From UBA1413 sp964552955 (GTDB lineage Bacteria; Bacteroidota; Bacteroidia; Bacteroidales; Prolixibacteraceae), in assembly GCA_964552955.1 (NCBI GenBank), contig CAZKIU010000004.1:56504-120503 (forward strand): 64,000 nt of DNA. The letters run 5' to 3'. The notes under the pieces are model-generated. The model was given only the letters and a program-made list of their open reading frames with translations. It was not told where the DNA came from and searched no databases. The position numbers and the translations under genes were made by a program. Positions 17,331 through 26,736 of the stretch are shown here, in pieces. Each line of letters opens with the position of its first letter. The stretch's first letter is position 1.

Positions 17331-17903
17331 ATGAGTTACCTGGTGATATTTATTTCAGCCGTACTGGTCAACAATATCGTGTTGACCCAGTTTCTGGGTA
17401 TTTGTCCCTTTCTGGGGGTATCGCGGAGGATCTCCACGGCGGCGGGCATGGCCGGGGCTGTGGCTTTTGTGCTGACTCTGGCCACCCTGGTCACTTACCT
17501 GGTTCAGAAATGGGTGCTGGATCCCTTCGGCATCAGTTACCTGCAGACCATCGCTTTCATCCTGATTATTGCAGCGTTGGTACAGTTGATAGAGATCATT
17601 CTTAAGAAGGTCAGTCCCTCCCTCTACCAGGCGCTGGGGATTTACCTGCCCCTGATCACCACCAACTGCGCCATCCTGGGGGTAGCCATCCTCACTATCC
17701 AGAAGGAGTTTAACCTGCTGGAAGGCGTGGTCTTTGCCTTTTCCAACGCTATGGGGTTTGGCCTGGCCCTGGTTTTATTTGCCGGCATCAGGGAACACCT
17801 CGAACTGATGGAAGTGCCTGCCGGACTGAAGGGAACCCCCATCGCGCTGGTGACGGCAGGCATTCTGGCTATGGCCTTCATGGGATTCTCGGGACTGATC
17901 TAA
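17331..17903 (+). CDS. rnfA: Rnf complex subunit A (membrane)
   Basis: A 190-residue membrane subunit homologous to RnfE, with six hydrophobic helices. VNNIVLTQFLGICPFLGVS and TTNCAILGVAI carry the conserved cysteines for the shared iron-sulfur centre. It ends the rnf operon. Together with RnfBCDGE it would oxidise ferredoxin, reduce NAD and drive Na+ or H+ out of the cell. Confidence 0.96.
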   Translation: MSYLVIFISAVLVNNIVLTQFLGICPFLGVSRRISTAAGMAGAVAFVLTLATLVTYLVQKWVLDPFGISYLQTIAFILIIAALVQLIEIILKKVSPSLYQALGIYLPLITTNCAILGVAILTIQKEFNLLEGVVFAFSNAMGFGLALVLFAGIREHLELMEVPAGLKGTPIALVTAGILAMAFMGFSGLI

Positions 17904-17933
17904 GGTTTAAACTGCTGCTGTAACTGTTGATCT

Positions 17934-20333
17934 GTGAGTGATCTGAAAAAGCCGAATAACACAGCCGGGAAAAAAAGCGTTTCCTCCAGGAAAGCGGGGA
18001 AGTTCCGGTGGTGGATATTTTTTCTGAAGTTTTCCCTGGCCGGGGCGATTCTTTTATTCCTGCTGGTATTCAGTGTTTACCTGGGGTTCCTGGGTAAACT
18101 CCCCTCCCGGGAGGAGCTCGTCAGGGTCAAAACACCGTTGGCCAGCGAGGTTTTCTCGGCCGACGGGAAGCTCCTGGGCCGGTACTATACCGAGAACCGC
18201 AGCTATGTGGCCTATGAGGAGATTTCGCCCTCAATCATCCACGCCCTTGTCGCGACCGAGGATGCCCGTTTCTTCAAGCATCGGGGGATTGACGAGATTG
18301 CCCTCTTGCGGGTGCTGTTTAAGACCATTCTCCAATCGGACCGCAGTTCGGGAGGAGGGAGCACCCTAAGCCAACAGATTGCCAAGAATCTCTTTCCCCG
18401 CGGCCATTACGGTATGCTCTCCCTTCCGGTGAATAAGATCAGGGAAGCGATCATTGCATATCGTCTGGAGAGGATATATACCAAGGAGGAGATCCTGACC
18501 CTTTACCTGAACAGCGTTCCCTTCGGGGAGAATATTTATGGGATCGGGGTAGCTGCGGAACGCTTCTTCAGCAAAACACCAGCTGCGATTACCATTCCGG
18601 AGGCCGCCGTTCTCGTAGGGATCCTCAAGGCCAACAATGTTTTCAATCCCCGCCTGCACCCCGACAAGTCCATGGACCGGCGCAATACGGTGATTGACCA
18701 GATGGTCAAAGAGAAGTTCCTGACTTCCGCAGAGGGAGAGCGCTACAAGGCAGAACCCCTGAACCTGCGGTACAGCCTGATCACTTACAACCAGGGGCCG
18801 GCGCCCTATTTTCTGGAGTATATTCGGCCTGCCCTGACCGATTGGTGTCTCAACCATGCCAAAGCCAACGGAGAACCCTATAATTTGTACAACGACGGAT
18901 TGAAGATACATACGACCATCGATTACAACCTTCAGCGCAATGCGCGGCAAGCGGTGAGTGAGCAGATGAGACACCTTCAGGATCTTTTTGATGAGCACTG
19001 GAAGGGGAGGGACCCCTGGGGCAAAGAGGCGTCGGTTCTGGAGCGGGCGATCAAGCGTACCGACCGCTATCAACGGGGTAAAGCCTGGGGAAAAAGCCAT
19101 AAACAACTGATGGAGGAGTTTTCATCCCCCATCGAGGCCACGCTTTTCACCTGGAACGGGCCGAAAGTGGTCAAGACCACTCCTCTGGATTCTGTGAAGT
19201 ACTACCTGTCGATGCTGAGTGCTGGTTTTGTGGTGTTGGAAAACCACACCGGAGCCATCAAAGCCTGGGTGGGGGGCAATGATTTCAGGTTTTTCAAATA
19301 TGACCAGTGTCTGGCGTCGCGTCAGGTGGGATCCACCTTCAAACCCGTGGTATACCTGGCTGCCCTGGAGGAGGGGCTGGATCCTGCCGATTATTACTCG
19401 GCGGAGACCCAGACCTATGAAGAATACGACGGGTGGACGCCAGGTAATGCCAGTCATCACTATACGGGCTATTACACGATGAAGGAAGCCCTGGCCAGAT
19501 CCATCAATACGGTGACGGTGGACATCATGATGCAGACGGGAGTCGGTGAGGTAGTCAGGACCGCCCGCCACCTGGGTATCCGAAGTGAACTGCCGGAAGT
19601 GCCCTCGCTGGCCCTGGGAGCGGCCTCCCTGCCCCTGCTGGAGATGGTGGCCGCCTATGCAACACTGGCCAATGAGGGAAACCCTGTTCAACCGTATGCT
19701 CTGCTGTCCATTGAGGACAGCCAGGGCAACCAACTCGATCTTTTTGAGGTACCGCAGGCTGGCCGGAGTAAGGTGGATCCTGAGAACTGCCGCATTCTCA
19801 CCGATATGCTGGAGGCTGTGGTCAATGAGGGCACCGGCCATGCCATCCGAACGCGGTTTCAGGTTCCTGGTTCATTTGCCGGCAAAACAGGCACAACCCA
19901 GGACAATGCCGATGGCTGGTTTATAGGATTTTCACCCGATTGGACCGCGGGCTGCAGGGTGGGCGCCGATGACCCAGCCATTCACTTCCGGAGTATGGCT
20001 TACGGCCAGGGGGCCTATTCCGCCCTGCCCGTCGTAGGCCGCTTCTTCAGCCAGAGCTACAGCGATAACCGCTTCAGAAAACTCGCCGAAAATAAATTCA
20101 ATGCCCCTGACTCCCTCTTCCTTGCGGAAATGAATGGCCTCCCCGGTCATGTCGAACAGCTGGAAGATGATTTCGGTTTCTTCGATCTGTTCCGAAAAAA
20201 GGATAAAGACAAGAGGGACCAGGAAGCCGGCCAGGAAGCCGGCCAGGAGGAGGCCCGACCTGGCCAGTCCCCCGGTGAAAAGGAACCCGCCTGGGAAATC
20301 ATCAGGAAGATCTTTAAAAAGAAAGAGAACTGA
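17934..20333 (+). CDS. Class A penicillin-binding protein (transglycosylase/transpeptidase)
   Basis: A 799-residue bifunctional peptidoglycan synthase of the PBP1A type. A cytoplasmic basic tail and one membrane anchor (about residues 26-52) are followed by a GT51 domain with catalytic Glu109 in ATEDARFFKHRG and the motif GGSTLSQQIAKNL. The transpeptidase domain has Ser467 in STFK, SIN in ARSINTVTV and KTGTT. The C-terminal tail is charged and holds a short duplicated QEAG unit. The start is GTG at 17934, 30 bases after rnfA, so it may be read from the rnf transcript. Length is normal for the family. Confidence 0.94.
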   Translation: MSDLKKPNNTAGKKSVSSRKAGKFRWWIFFLKFSLAGAILLFLLVFSVYLGFLGKLPSREELVRVKTPLASEVFSADGKLLGRYYTENRSYVAYEEISPSIIHALVATEDARFFKHRGIDEIALLRVLFKTILQSDRSSGGGSTLSQQIAKNLFPRGHYGMLSLPVNKIREAIIAYRLERIYTKEEILTLYLNSVPFGENIYGIGVAAERFFSKTPAAITIPEAAVLVGILKANNVFNPRLHPDKSMDRRNTVIDQMVKEKFLTSAEGERYKAEPLNLRYSLITYNQGPAPYFLEYIRPALTDWCLNHAKANGEPYNLYNDGLKIHTTIDYNLQRNARQAVSEQMRHLQDLFDEHWKGRDPWGKEASVLERAIKRTDRYQRGKAWGKSHKQLMEEFSSPIEATLFTWNGPKVVKTTPLDSVKYYLSMLSAGFVVLENHTGAIKAWVGGNDFRFFKYDQCLASRQVGSTFKPVVYLAALEEGLDPADYYSAETQTYEEYDGWTPGNASHHYTGYYTMKEALARSINTVTVDIMMQTGVGEVVRTARHLGIRSELPEVPSLALGAASLPLLEMVAAYATLANEGNPVQPYALLSIEDSQGNQLDLFEVPQAGRSKVDPENCRILTDMLEAVVNEGTGHAIRTRFQVPGSFAGKTGTTQDNADGWFIGFSPDWTAGCRVGADDPAIHFRSMAYGQGAYSALPVVGRFFSQSYSDNRFRKLAENKFNAPDSLFLAEMNGLPGHVEQLEDDFGFFDLFRKKDKDKRDQEAGQEAGQEEARPGQSPGEKEPAWEIIRKIFKKKEN

Positions 20334-20370
20334 GGGAGTCGCATCCCTGAAAAGTTGCTAATTTCGGGTG

Positions 20371-22176
20371 ATGTTTCAGAAAGGCATACGAATGATCCGC
20401 CAACGGACGGAGATCTGGCTTAACCAGTTCATCATGTGGCGCATGGCTCACATCAGTGAGCGGAATTTTATCTACATCCTCAGTCTGGTGGTTGGCCTGG
20501 CCAGCGGGGTGGCCGCTCTGCTCCTCAAAAAACTGATCCACCTGGTGGAGCATCTGGTGATCAACATGTTGCCTGTTAATACCTATAACCTTCTTTTCCT
20601 GGCTCTTCCCCTATTAGGGATTACCATCACCTATTTTTTTGTAAAATATATCGTCAAGGCCGATATCAATCACGGGGTGTCGAAAATCCTATGGTCAATA
20701 GCCCGAAAGAGTGGGCGGATCAAGCGGCACAACACCTGGAGTTCCATGGTGAGCAGCAGTATGACCATCGGTTTGGGGGGCTCGGTGGGGGCCGAGGCGC
20801 CCATCGTGCTGACCGGGGCGGCCATCGGTTCCAACCTGGCCCGGCTTTTCAGGATGAACTATAAATATGTGATCCTGATGATCGGCTGTGGGGCCGCGGG
20901 CTCTATCGCCGGCATCTTCAAGGCACCTATCGCGGGACTGGTCTTTACGCTGGAGGTGCTTATGCTGGACCTGACCATGGCCTCCCTGATCCCCCTGCTC
21001 ATCGCCTCAGTGACAGCTGCCTCCCTCTCCCATATCTTCATGGGCAGCGCTATGGTGCTTCAGTTCGACCTGGTCAATGCCTTCTCGGTGAAAAATATAG
21101 GTTATTACATCCTGCTGGGCGTATTGGCCGGACTGGTCTCTTTTTATCTGATCAGGTCGGTGATGTGGCAGGAAAAACAGTACCGTAAAATTGAGAATCC
21201 CCTCGTCAGGCTGATTGTTGGTGGAATCATCCTCAGTCTGCTGGTTTTTCTGTTCCCCCCGCTGTGGGGAGAAGGGTATGCCAGCATCACCCGTATTTTC
21301 AGCGGACAGGGGGTGGAGCTCCTCAATAATTCGGTTTTTTTTGATTGGCGGGAGGAACCACAGTTACTGGTTTTATTCATCGTGGTGATTCTCTTTTTCA
21401 AGGTAGTGGCCACGGCAGCCACCACCGGGGGAGGGGGCATCGGGGGGATCTTTGCCCCGACCCTATTCATGGGAGCACTCACCGGTTATGGGCTGGCCCT
21501 GTCCCTGAACCTCTTCCTGGGGCTAGACCTTCCGGAGGAGAATTTTGCCCTGGCCGGCATGGCAGGGCTCATGGCCGGGGTGATGCACGCCCCCCTGACC
21601 GCCATCTTCCTCACTGCGGAAGTGACCGGCGGCTATGGCCTTTTCATCCCCCTGATGATTGCTTCCACGGTCTCCTACCTGACCATCATGCGCTTCGAAC
21701 CCCACTCCATCTATTCTAAAAGACTCGCCGAACGGGGACAACTGATCACTCACCACAAGGACAAAGCAGCCCTCTTGTTGATGAATACCCGCGACCTGAT
21801 AGAAACCGATTTCGAGGTGCTCCGTCCTGAAGCTACCCTGCGCGACCTGGTCAACGCGATCTCCCGGTCACACCGGAACCTCTTTCCCGTGGTCGACGCC
21901 AATGGCATGATGAAGGGCATGGTCAAACTGAGCGAAACACGCTCCCTGATATTTCAGACCCAACTTTATGATACGGTGAAAATCAGTGAACTGATGTACA
22001 TGCCCAAATATTACGTCTCACCCCATGACTCCATGGAAGATGTGGTCAGGATTTTCGAGTCGTCGCAACGCTATAACCTGGCCGTTATCGATGAGGGAAA
22101 ATATGTGGGTTTTCTCTCCCGGGCAACGGTCTTTTCTGATTACCGCGAGAACATCCGTGACGCCTCAAGCGATTAG
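20371..22176 (+). CDS. ClC-family chloride channel or H+/Cl- exchanger with CBS pair
   Basis: A protein of about 600 residues. The membrane part holds the ClC signatures: GSVGAEAPIVLTG with the gating glutamate, GGGIGGIFAPTLFMG, and the AGLMAGVMHAPLTA segment. The last 130 residues form two CBS domains (FEVLRPEATLRDLV and YYVSPHDSMEDVVRIF), which usually sense adenine nucleotides. The gating Glu is present, compatible with a proton-coupled exchanger. The start is uncertain: ATG 20371 follows a GTG, and a near-consensus -7 element (TAATTTCG, 20359-20366) suggests the in-frame ATG at 20392 could be used. Confidence 0.93.
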   Translation: MFQKGIRMIRQRTEIWLNQFIMWRMAHISERNFIYILSLVVGLASGVAALLLKKLIHLVEHLVINMLPVNTYNLLFLALPLLGITITYFFVKYIVKADINHGVSKILWSIARKSGRIKRHNTWSSMVSSSMTIGLGGSVGAEAPIVLTGAAIGSNLARLFRMNYKYVILMIGCGAAGSIAGIFKAPIAGLVFTLEVLMLDLTMASLIPLLIASVTAASLSHIFMGSAMVLQFDLVNAFSVKNIGYYILLGVLAGLVSFYLIRSVMWQEKQYRKIENPLVRLIVGGIILSLLVFLFPPLWGEGYASITRIFSGQGVELLNNSVFFDWREEPQLLVLFIVVILFFKVVATAATTGGGGIGGIFAPTLFMGALTGYGLALSLNLFLGLDLPEENFALAGMAGLMAGVMHAPLTAIFLTAEVTGGYGLFIPLMIASTVSYLTIMRFEPHSIYSKRLAERGQLITHHKDKAALLLMNTRDLIETDFEVLRPEATLRDLVNAISRSHRNLFPVVDANGMMKGMVKLSETRSLIFQTQLYDTVKISELMYMPKYYVSPHDSMEDVVRIFESSQRYNLAVIDEGKYVGFLSRATVFSDYRENIRDASSD

Positions 22177-22249
22177 GGACCAGAAGCTCTGTCCTCTCAT
22201 CAGGGAAGCAGTCCCAGAGAGGGTTTGTTGTGTTTTTCGGCTTAAAAGA

Positions 22250-22711
22250 CTAAAGGTTCTTTCTCCCGGAACCCGGTTCATGATTTCCGGATGCACCCCT
22301 GCCCATGAAATACCGGGCATACCCTGCGACGAAAAGAAGGGTAAACACCAGCACAACGGAGGAGAAAGCCCCGGCTCCCAGCCACAGCCAGGGCAAAGCA
22401 AGGCGGGCGGTTTGTGCCGCCGTGTAAAGAAGAAAACCCCGCTTCCGGAGGTTCCACATCAGGACCACACCCACCAGTGAGAGCAGACTGAGACCTCCCA
22501 TTAGAAAAAAATACAACGGGGAGAGGAGCCCGGGGTAGTCCCAGGCACTGTGTAGCTCAACGATTTCCAGGCTTTTCTCAAAAAACAGTCCCGCCGCGCA
22601 ATAAAGAAGAAAGCCCAGGCCGCTACCGGCGTAGGAGAGAAGAGAGAGCGCTTCCAATCCGGGAGGCCTGTTTTTCAATTTCGGGGAGGGTGTTCTATCC
22701 TGCATTGCCAT
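22250..22711 (-). CDS. Small four-helix membrane protein, unknown function
   Basis: A 153-residue protein I do not recognise. It has a charged N-terminus, four hydrophobic segments (starting at LLSYAGSGLGFLLYCAAG, LYFFLMGGLSLLSLVGVVLMW, YTAAQTARLALPWLWLGAG and FSSVVLVFTLLFVAGYARYF) and a short polar tail. The first two helices flank a loop (EKSLEIVELHSAWDYPG). It converges on the ClC gene with 73 bases between and is divergent from glyA. Coding is supported by consistent hydrophobic periodicity and an open frame from an ATG; a second ATG lies two codons in. Confidence 0.6.
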   Translation of the reverse strand: MAMQDRTPSPKLKNRPPGLEALSLLSYAGSGLGFLLYCAAGLFFEKSLEIVELHSAWDYPGLLSPLYFFLMGGLSLLSLVGVVLMWNLRKRGFLLYTAAQTARLALPWLWLGAGAFSSVVLVFTLLFVAGYARYFMGRGASGNHEPGSGRKNL

Positions 22712-22749
22712 TCCGGAGCTAAAAATAGAGAAATATGGAGATAGGCGGT

Positions 22750-22779
22750 TTTGAAGGGCCCTAAAAAATGTTACATTTG
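22750..22779 (+). promoter_or_regulatory. glyA promoter, -33 TTTG and -7 TACATTTG
   Basis: TTTG at 22750-22753 and TACATTTG at 22772-22779 are separated by 18 bases. This is the only site in the window where both the -33 and -7 elements are recognisable. The leader to glyA is 93 bases. Confidence 0.6.
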
Positions 22780-22872
22780 GTCGCCGGGAAGCCGGGAAGG
22801 CCGTTCAGCGGAATCTGGGCACATTTCGGTATTTATAGGGTTGAATAATAATAGGTTAAAATAGATAGCATC

Positions 22873-24153
22873 ATGAAAAGGGATCAGGTTGTTTTTGACA
22901 TCATCAGCAAGGAGCGAGACCGTCAGTTGAGTGGTATTGAGTTGATTGCCTCTGAGAATTTTGTAAGTGAACAGGTACTGGAGGCGATGGGGTCGGTGAT
23001 GACCAACAAGTACGCTGAAGGGTACCCTGGGAAGCGGTATTATGGGGGTTGTCAGTTTGTAGACCAGACGGAACAGCTGGCCATTGACCGGATCAGGGCG
23101 CTTTTTGGGGCAGAGTGGGCCAATGTGCAGCCCCATTCAGGAGCCCAGGCCAACCAGGCGGTGTTGAGTGTCGTCCTGCAACCCGGAGATACTTTTTTAG
23201 GACTTAATCTGGCGCATGGGGGCCATCTTTCGCATGGCTCACCCGTGAATTCCTCGGGGATCCTTTACCGCCCTGTGGCTTACCATGTGAAAGAGGATAC
23301 CGGACTGGTGGATTACGATATGATGGAGGAGCTGGCCCTTAAGGAGAAACCGAAACTGATCATCGGCGGGGCCTCAGCTTACAGCCGGGATTGGGATTAT
23401 GCCCGGATGAGAGCCATCGCGGACAAGGTGGGGGCCATCCTGATGATCGACATGGCCCATCCTGCGGGACTTATTGCTGCAGGTTTGTTGAACAATCCTC
23501 TGGAATACGCGCATATCGTTACCTCGACAACCCATAAGACCTTAAGGGGGCCCCGTGGGGGGATCATCCTGATTGGCAAGGATTTCGAAAATCCCTGGGG
23601 GGTAGCCACCAAAAAGGGGGAGATCAGACCAATGTCGTCGCTGCTTGATTCGGCGGTATTCCCGGGCCAGCAGGGAGGCCCTCTGGAACATGTCATTGCT
23701 GCCAAGGCCGTGGCCTTCGGCGAAGCCCTGGATCCTTCATTCACGGATTATCAGGCGCAAGTGAAGAAAAATGCCACTATTCTGGCCGGTGCTTTTACCG
23801 ATATGGGTTACAAGGTGGTCTCCGGAGGCACCGAAAACCACTCCATGCTGATTGACCTGCGCACCAAATATCCTGATATCAACGGTAAACAGGCAGAGGC
23901 TATCCTCGGAGTGGCTGACATCACCATCAACAAGAATATGGTCCCCTTTGACAGCCGTTCACCCTTCCAGACTTCGGGAATCCGTATCGGAACCCCAGCC
24001 ATTACTACCCGGGGGGTCAAAGAGGATCTGATGCCGGTGATCGCTGCCATGATCGACGATGTCATCGCTCACACCAGCGATGAGGCCTATGCTATTAAGG
24101 TCAGGGCAGAGGTGAACCGCCTGATGCGCGATTATCCCCTCTTTGCCTGGTAA
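22873..24153 (+). CDS. glyA: Serine hydroxymethyltransferase
   Basis: A 426-residue PLP enzyme that interconverts serine and glycine and supplies methylene-tetrahydrofolate. The N-terminal SGIELIASENFVS and KYAEGYPGKRYYGGC are family signatures. The PLP lysine is Lys222 in TSTTHKTLRGPRGG. The GQQGGPLEH and ENHSMLIDLR regions complete the fold. Length is standard. It has its own promoter and is followed by a GGGAGTC repeat spacer and an assembly gap. Confidence 0.98.
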   Translation: MKRDQVVFDIISKERDRQLSGIELIASENFVSEQVLEAMGSVMTNKYAEGYPGKRYYGGCQFVDQTEQLAIDRIRALFGAEWANVQPHSGAQANQAVLSVVLQPGDTFLGLNLAHGGHLSHGSPVNSSGILYRPVAYHVKEDTGLVDYDMMEELALKEKPKLIIGGASAYSRDWDYARMRAIADKVGAILMIDMAHPAGLIAAGLLNNPLEYAHIVTSTTHKTLRGPRGGIILIGKDFENPWGVATKKGEIRPMSSLLDSAVFPGQQGGPLEHVIAAKAVAFGEALDPSFTDYQAQVKKNATILAGAFTDMGYKVVSGGTENHSMLIDLRTKYPDINGKQAEAILGVADITINKNMVPFDSRSPFQTSGIRIGTPAITTRGVKEDLMPVIAAMIDDVIAHTSDEAYAIKVRAEVNRLMRDYPLFAW

Positions 24154-24187
24154 CCGGTCAGGGGAGTCGGGAGTCTTGAATGAGGGA

Positions 24188-24287
24188 NNNNNNNNNNNNN
24201 NNNNNNNNNNNNNNNNNNNNNNNNNNNNNNNNNNNNNNNNNNNNNNNNNNNNNNNNNNNNNNNNNNNNNNNNNNNNNNNNNNNNNNN
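24188..24287. other. Assembly gap (100 N) in repetitive spacer
   Basis: Exactly 100 N between glyA and the second HAD gene. Both flanks contain GGAGTC/GGGAGTC units and a shared GAGTCTTGAATG (24171-24182 and 24292-24303), but not an identical 55-base overlap, so this is probably a real gap inside a repeat. Confidence 0.95.
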
Positions 24288-24316
24288 TCCTGAGTCTTGA
24301 ATGTGGGAGTCTGGAG

Positions 24317-24925
24317 TCAGGAGAGGGCCCAGGAGCCATAATTGATGTAAGGGCGAACGTCAGTGATCATCATGCCTGCCGAACGGGCGGCTTCCATGCC
24401 CAGGATGCCGTCTTCAAATACCTGACAGTCAGAAGGGTTTACCTTCATCAGACGGGCGCATTCCAGGAAAGTGTCAGGATGCGGCTTATGGCGGGTGACA
24501 TCATCAGCAGTGATGATATAGTCGAAATAGGGAGTTAATTCCAATTCATTGAGCTGGAGGGTCGCACTGCGGCGGCTGGCACCGGTCCCTACCGCCATAG
24601 GCAGAAGCCCATGGTGGGCTTTGACGATCTCTACGACCAACTCTACCGGTTTGACCAGATGAACAGCCTCCCAGAAGGCTTCCTGCTTAAGCCGGACCAA
24701 TTCTCCGGGCGAGAGCCGTAATCCGTTTTCCTCGATGATTCTCTCCGCAAAGGCGATGGTAGGCATCCCTGTCATTTCATAGACCAACCGCTCCTCAAAA
24801 ATAAAACCAATCGAGCTGCCCAGCTTGTTCCATGTGGCCATATGCACCGGCAGCGAGTCGGAGAGGGTGCCGTCAAGATCGAAAATCAACGCTCTGGCTT
24901 TTGGATTCACTTGTAATCCCATCAT
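24317..24925 (-). CDS. HAD-superfamily phosphatase, paralogue of the gene at 228
   Basis: A 202-residue HAD hydrolase with motif I FDLDGTLSD, cap domain, VGTGASR, and KPHPDTFLECARLMKV followed by VFEDGILGMEAARSAGM. It aligns along its whole length with the protein at 228-851, with near-identical blocks around KPHPDTFL and EDG.LGMEAAR.AGMM, so the two are paralogues. The substrate is unknown; beta-phosphoglucomutase-like or generic sugar phosphatase roles fit. The start is ATG 24925 (a second ATG follows directly). The final residues run into the repeat spacer. Confidence 0.87.
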   Translation of the reverse strand: MMGLQVNPKARALIFDLDGTLSDSLPVHMATWNKLGSSIGFIFEERLVYEMTGMPTIAFAERIIEENGLRLSPGELVRLKQEAFWEAVHLVKPVELVVEIVKAHHGLLPMAVGTGASRRSATLQLNELELTPYFDYIITADDVTRHKPHPDTFLECARLMKVNPSDCQVFEDGILGMEAARSAGMMITDVRPYINYGSWALS

Positions 24926-24938
24926 GCAAATTTTCTGG

Positions 24939-24946
24939 CAAAAATA
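24939..24946 (-). promoter_or_regulatory. -7 promoter element, TATTTTTG
   Basis: Minus-strand TATTTTTG, exact TAnnTTTG match, ending 13 bases before the HAD start at 24925. Confidence 0.5.
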
Positions 24947-25008
24947 GCTGGATTGCCGGTCCTTTGAGTAAACAGAATATCAAATGATGATTAACAATTT
25001 CTTAAGAA

Positions 25009-26736
25009 TCAGTGTATGATTATCTTATGGGACTCTGTGTGGTGTTCTCCGCGGATCACCATCAGGTAGGTGCCCCGGGGCAGATGGCTCACTTCTGCCG
25101 AAGTCACTCCTTTCTCAACTTCAAAACTATGCAGGGTTTGTCCGGCCAGGCTAAGGATCTCTGCCCTGGCCCTGGTTCCGTTGCCGGCGATAAAAAGCTG
25201 GTCAGCCACCGGATTGGGATAAATTCTAAAAAGTGGTGCCTGGGTGATGGGGCTGGCCGTAAGAATCGTCACCTCTTCGATTTTAACTGAGGAGAGGGTC
25301 ATGCCGGCAGCGCTTTTCCCCAGGTCAAAGACCATTCGTGCTGTGTTGTCGCTCTCGCCACTCATGGTAAAGGCAAAAATAAAATCCTCTTCGGCAGGGG
25401 AGAGGGTAAAGGAGGTGTAGCCGCTGTAAGCAGCCCAGTCGCCTCCTGATTTGCCGATGTAAACGGTGACCTGGCGTGAGGAGGGGGAGGAGGCCTTCAG
25501 GGTGACCTGGTACTTCCTCCCTTTGACCAGGCGGATATTACCATGGGTAAGCTGGGCATGCCAGGCTTCGGTTCCTCCGTTGGTCAGGGAGATGACAAGA
25601 CGGCCCCCGGTACGGGACAGGCTTCCTGAGGCTCCGCCCTGGGCATAAAAACTCCATCCGTCATTGGTTGTCATGAAGTTACTGGCATAAACGGGCGTCA
25701 GTTGTACCGGTGTGGGAGCAGGCATGGGATTATGGTGCAGGGCATCGACCAGGGGGGTATAGAGTTGCCGGGTCGTGGGATTGTAAATACCGAAGCCGGC
25801 ACTGAACTCCCAGTAGGCCCAACTGAATCCCTGTTCTTCGAACCAGCGCGCCAGGAAGGTGGTCCATCGCACCCTGGAGGCCATATCGGCTTTGGAATAG
25901 GCGCCGAACTCCCCCACATGGAGGGGAATGTGATGGGTCTGCGAGAATTCCCTGGCCGCCCTGAACTCACCGCGTACCGTTTCCCTTTCTGCTTCGGTAT
26001 CCAGCCAGAGCGTCCCCAGCCAGGCATCGGACCCTTCTGACCAACCGGCACCCTGATGGGTGAACTGGAAGGGATTGTAATAATGAACCGTCAGGATGAT
26101 CCTTTCATCGGGTGGAAGCTGAAGGGGTCCCAGGCCACCCAATCCGCCCCATTCGGCAGGGCCTATGAGGACAAAACGGTGTGGGTTACTTTTCCGGATT
26201 TCCCCCAGCGCGTCGGCCAAAAGTGTATTCCATTTCGCCGGGGTGAGCGCATCATGGGGCTCATTAAGCACCTCAAAGAGAAGACTGTCGGGATAATCGC
26301 GGAAGGTGCGGGCAATCTGGTCCCATTGGGCGAGAAACCGGGCTTTCTGACCGTCGGGATCTGCAAAGAGGGCATCGTGGTGGTGCATGTTAAGGATGAC
26401 ATGCAACTTGTATTTCAGGGCCGTATCCACGACCTGCCGGATCCGGGCCAGAAAGGAGGCCTGGATAGTGTAGGGAGGAGCGGCGCTGCTGCGGGCGGCA
26501 GTCTCCCATCTTACAGGCACCCGCACATGACGGAATCCCAGTTCAGCCATGATCCTGAAATACTCAGGCTTCCAGGGATTTCCCCAATCGGTTTCCGTGG
26601 GGGCTTCAAAAGCATTGCCCATATTAATGCCCCTGCCAAGGCGCTGGTTCATTTCGAAGGCCGCTTGCCGTTCCTGACCCCGGGAGACCAGGCTGCCAAG
26701 GGCTAAAATAAAGATCAGTACAAGTTTTTGCCTCAT
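25009..26736 (-). CDS. Secreted GH5 glycosidase (endoglucanase-like) with carbohydrate-binding and T9SS sorting domains
   Basis: A 575-residue three-part protein. A signal peptide ends near residue 20 (SLVSRGQ). Residues about 25-340 are a GH5 barrel: RGINMGNAFEAP, HVRVPVRWE, the acid/base Glu159 in VLNEPHD and the nucleophile Glu276 in HVGEFGAYS. Residues about 350-490 resemble a CBM4/9-type beta-sandwich (NDGWSFYAQGG). The C-terminal 75 residues are a type A T9SS sorting domain (FRIYPNPVADQLFI, LPRGTYLMVI). It is expected to be exported by type IX secretion and anchored at the surface to cleave beta-glucan or mannan. The 55 bases upstream are duplicated across an artificial gap. Confidence 0.93.
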   Translation of the reverse strand: MRQKLVLIFILALGSLVSRGQERQAAFEMNQRLGRGINMGNAFEAPTETDWGNPWKPEYFRIMAELGFRHVRVPVRWETAARSSAAPPYTIQASFLARIRQVVDTALKYKLHVILNMHHHDALFADPDGQKARFLAQWDQIARTFRDYPDSLLFEVLNEPHDALTPAKWNTLLADALGEIRKSNPHRFVLIGPAEWGGLGGLGPLQLPPDERIILTVHYYNPFQFTHQGAGWSEGSDAWLGTLWLDTEAERETVRGEFRAAREFSQTHHIPLHVGEFGAYSKADMASRVRWTTFLARWFEEQGFSWAYWEFSAGFGIYNPTTRQLYTPLVDALHHNPMPAPTPVQLTPVYASNFMTTNDGWSFYAQGGASGSLSRTGGRLVISLTNGGTEAWHAQLTHGNIRLVKGRKYQVTLKASSPSSRQVTVYIGKSGGDWAAYSGYTSFTLSPAEEDFIFAFTMSGESDNTARMVFDLGKSAAGMTLSSVKIEEVTILTASPITQAPLFRIYPNPVADQLFIAGNGTRARAEILSLAGQTLHSFEVEKGVTSAEVSHLPRGTYLMVIRGEHHTESHKIIIH

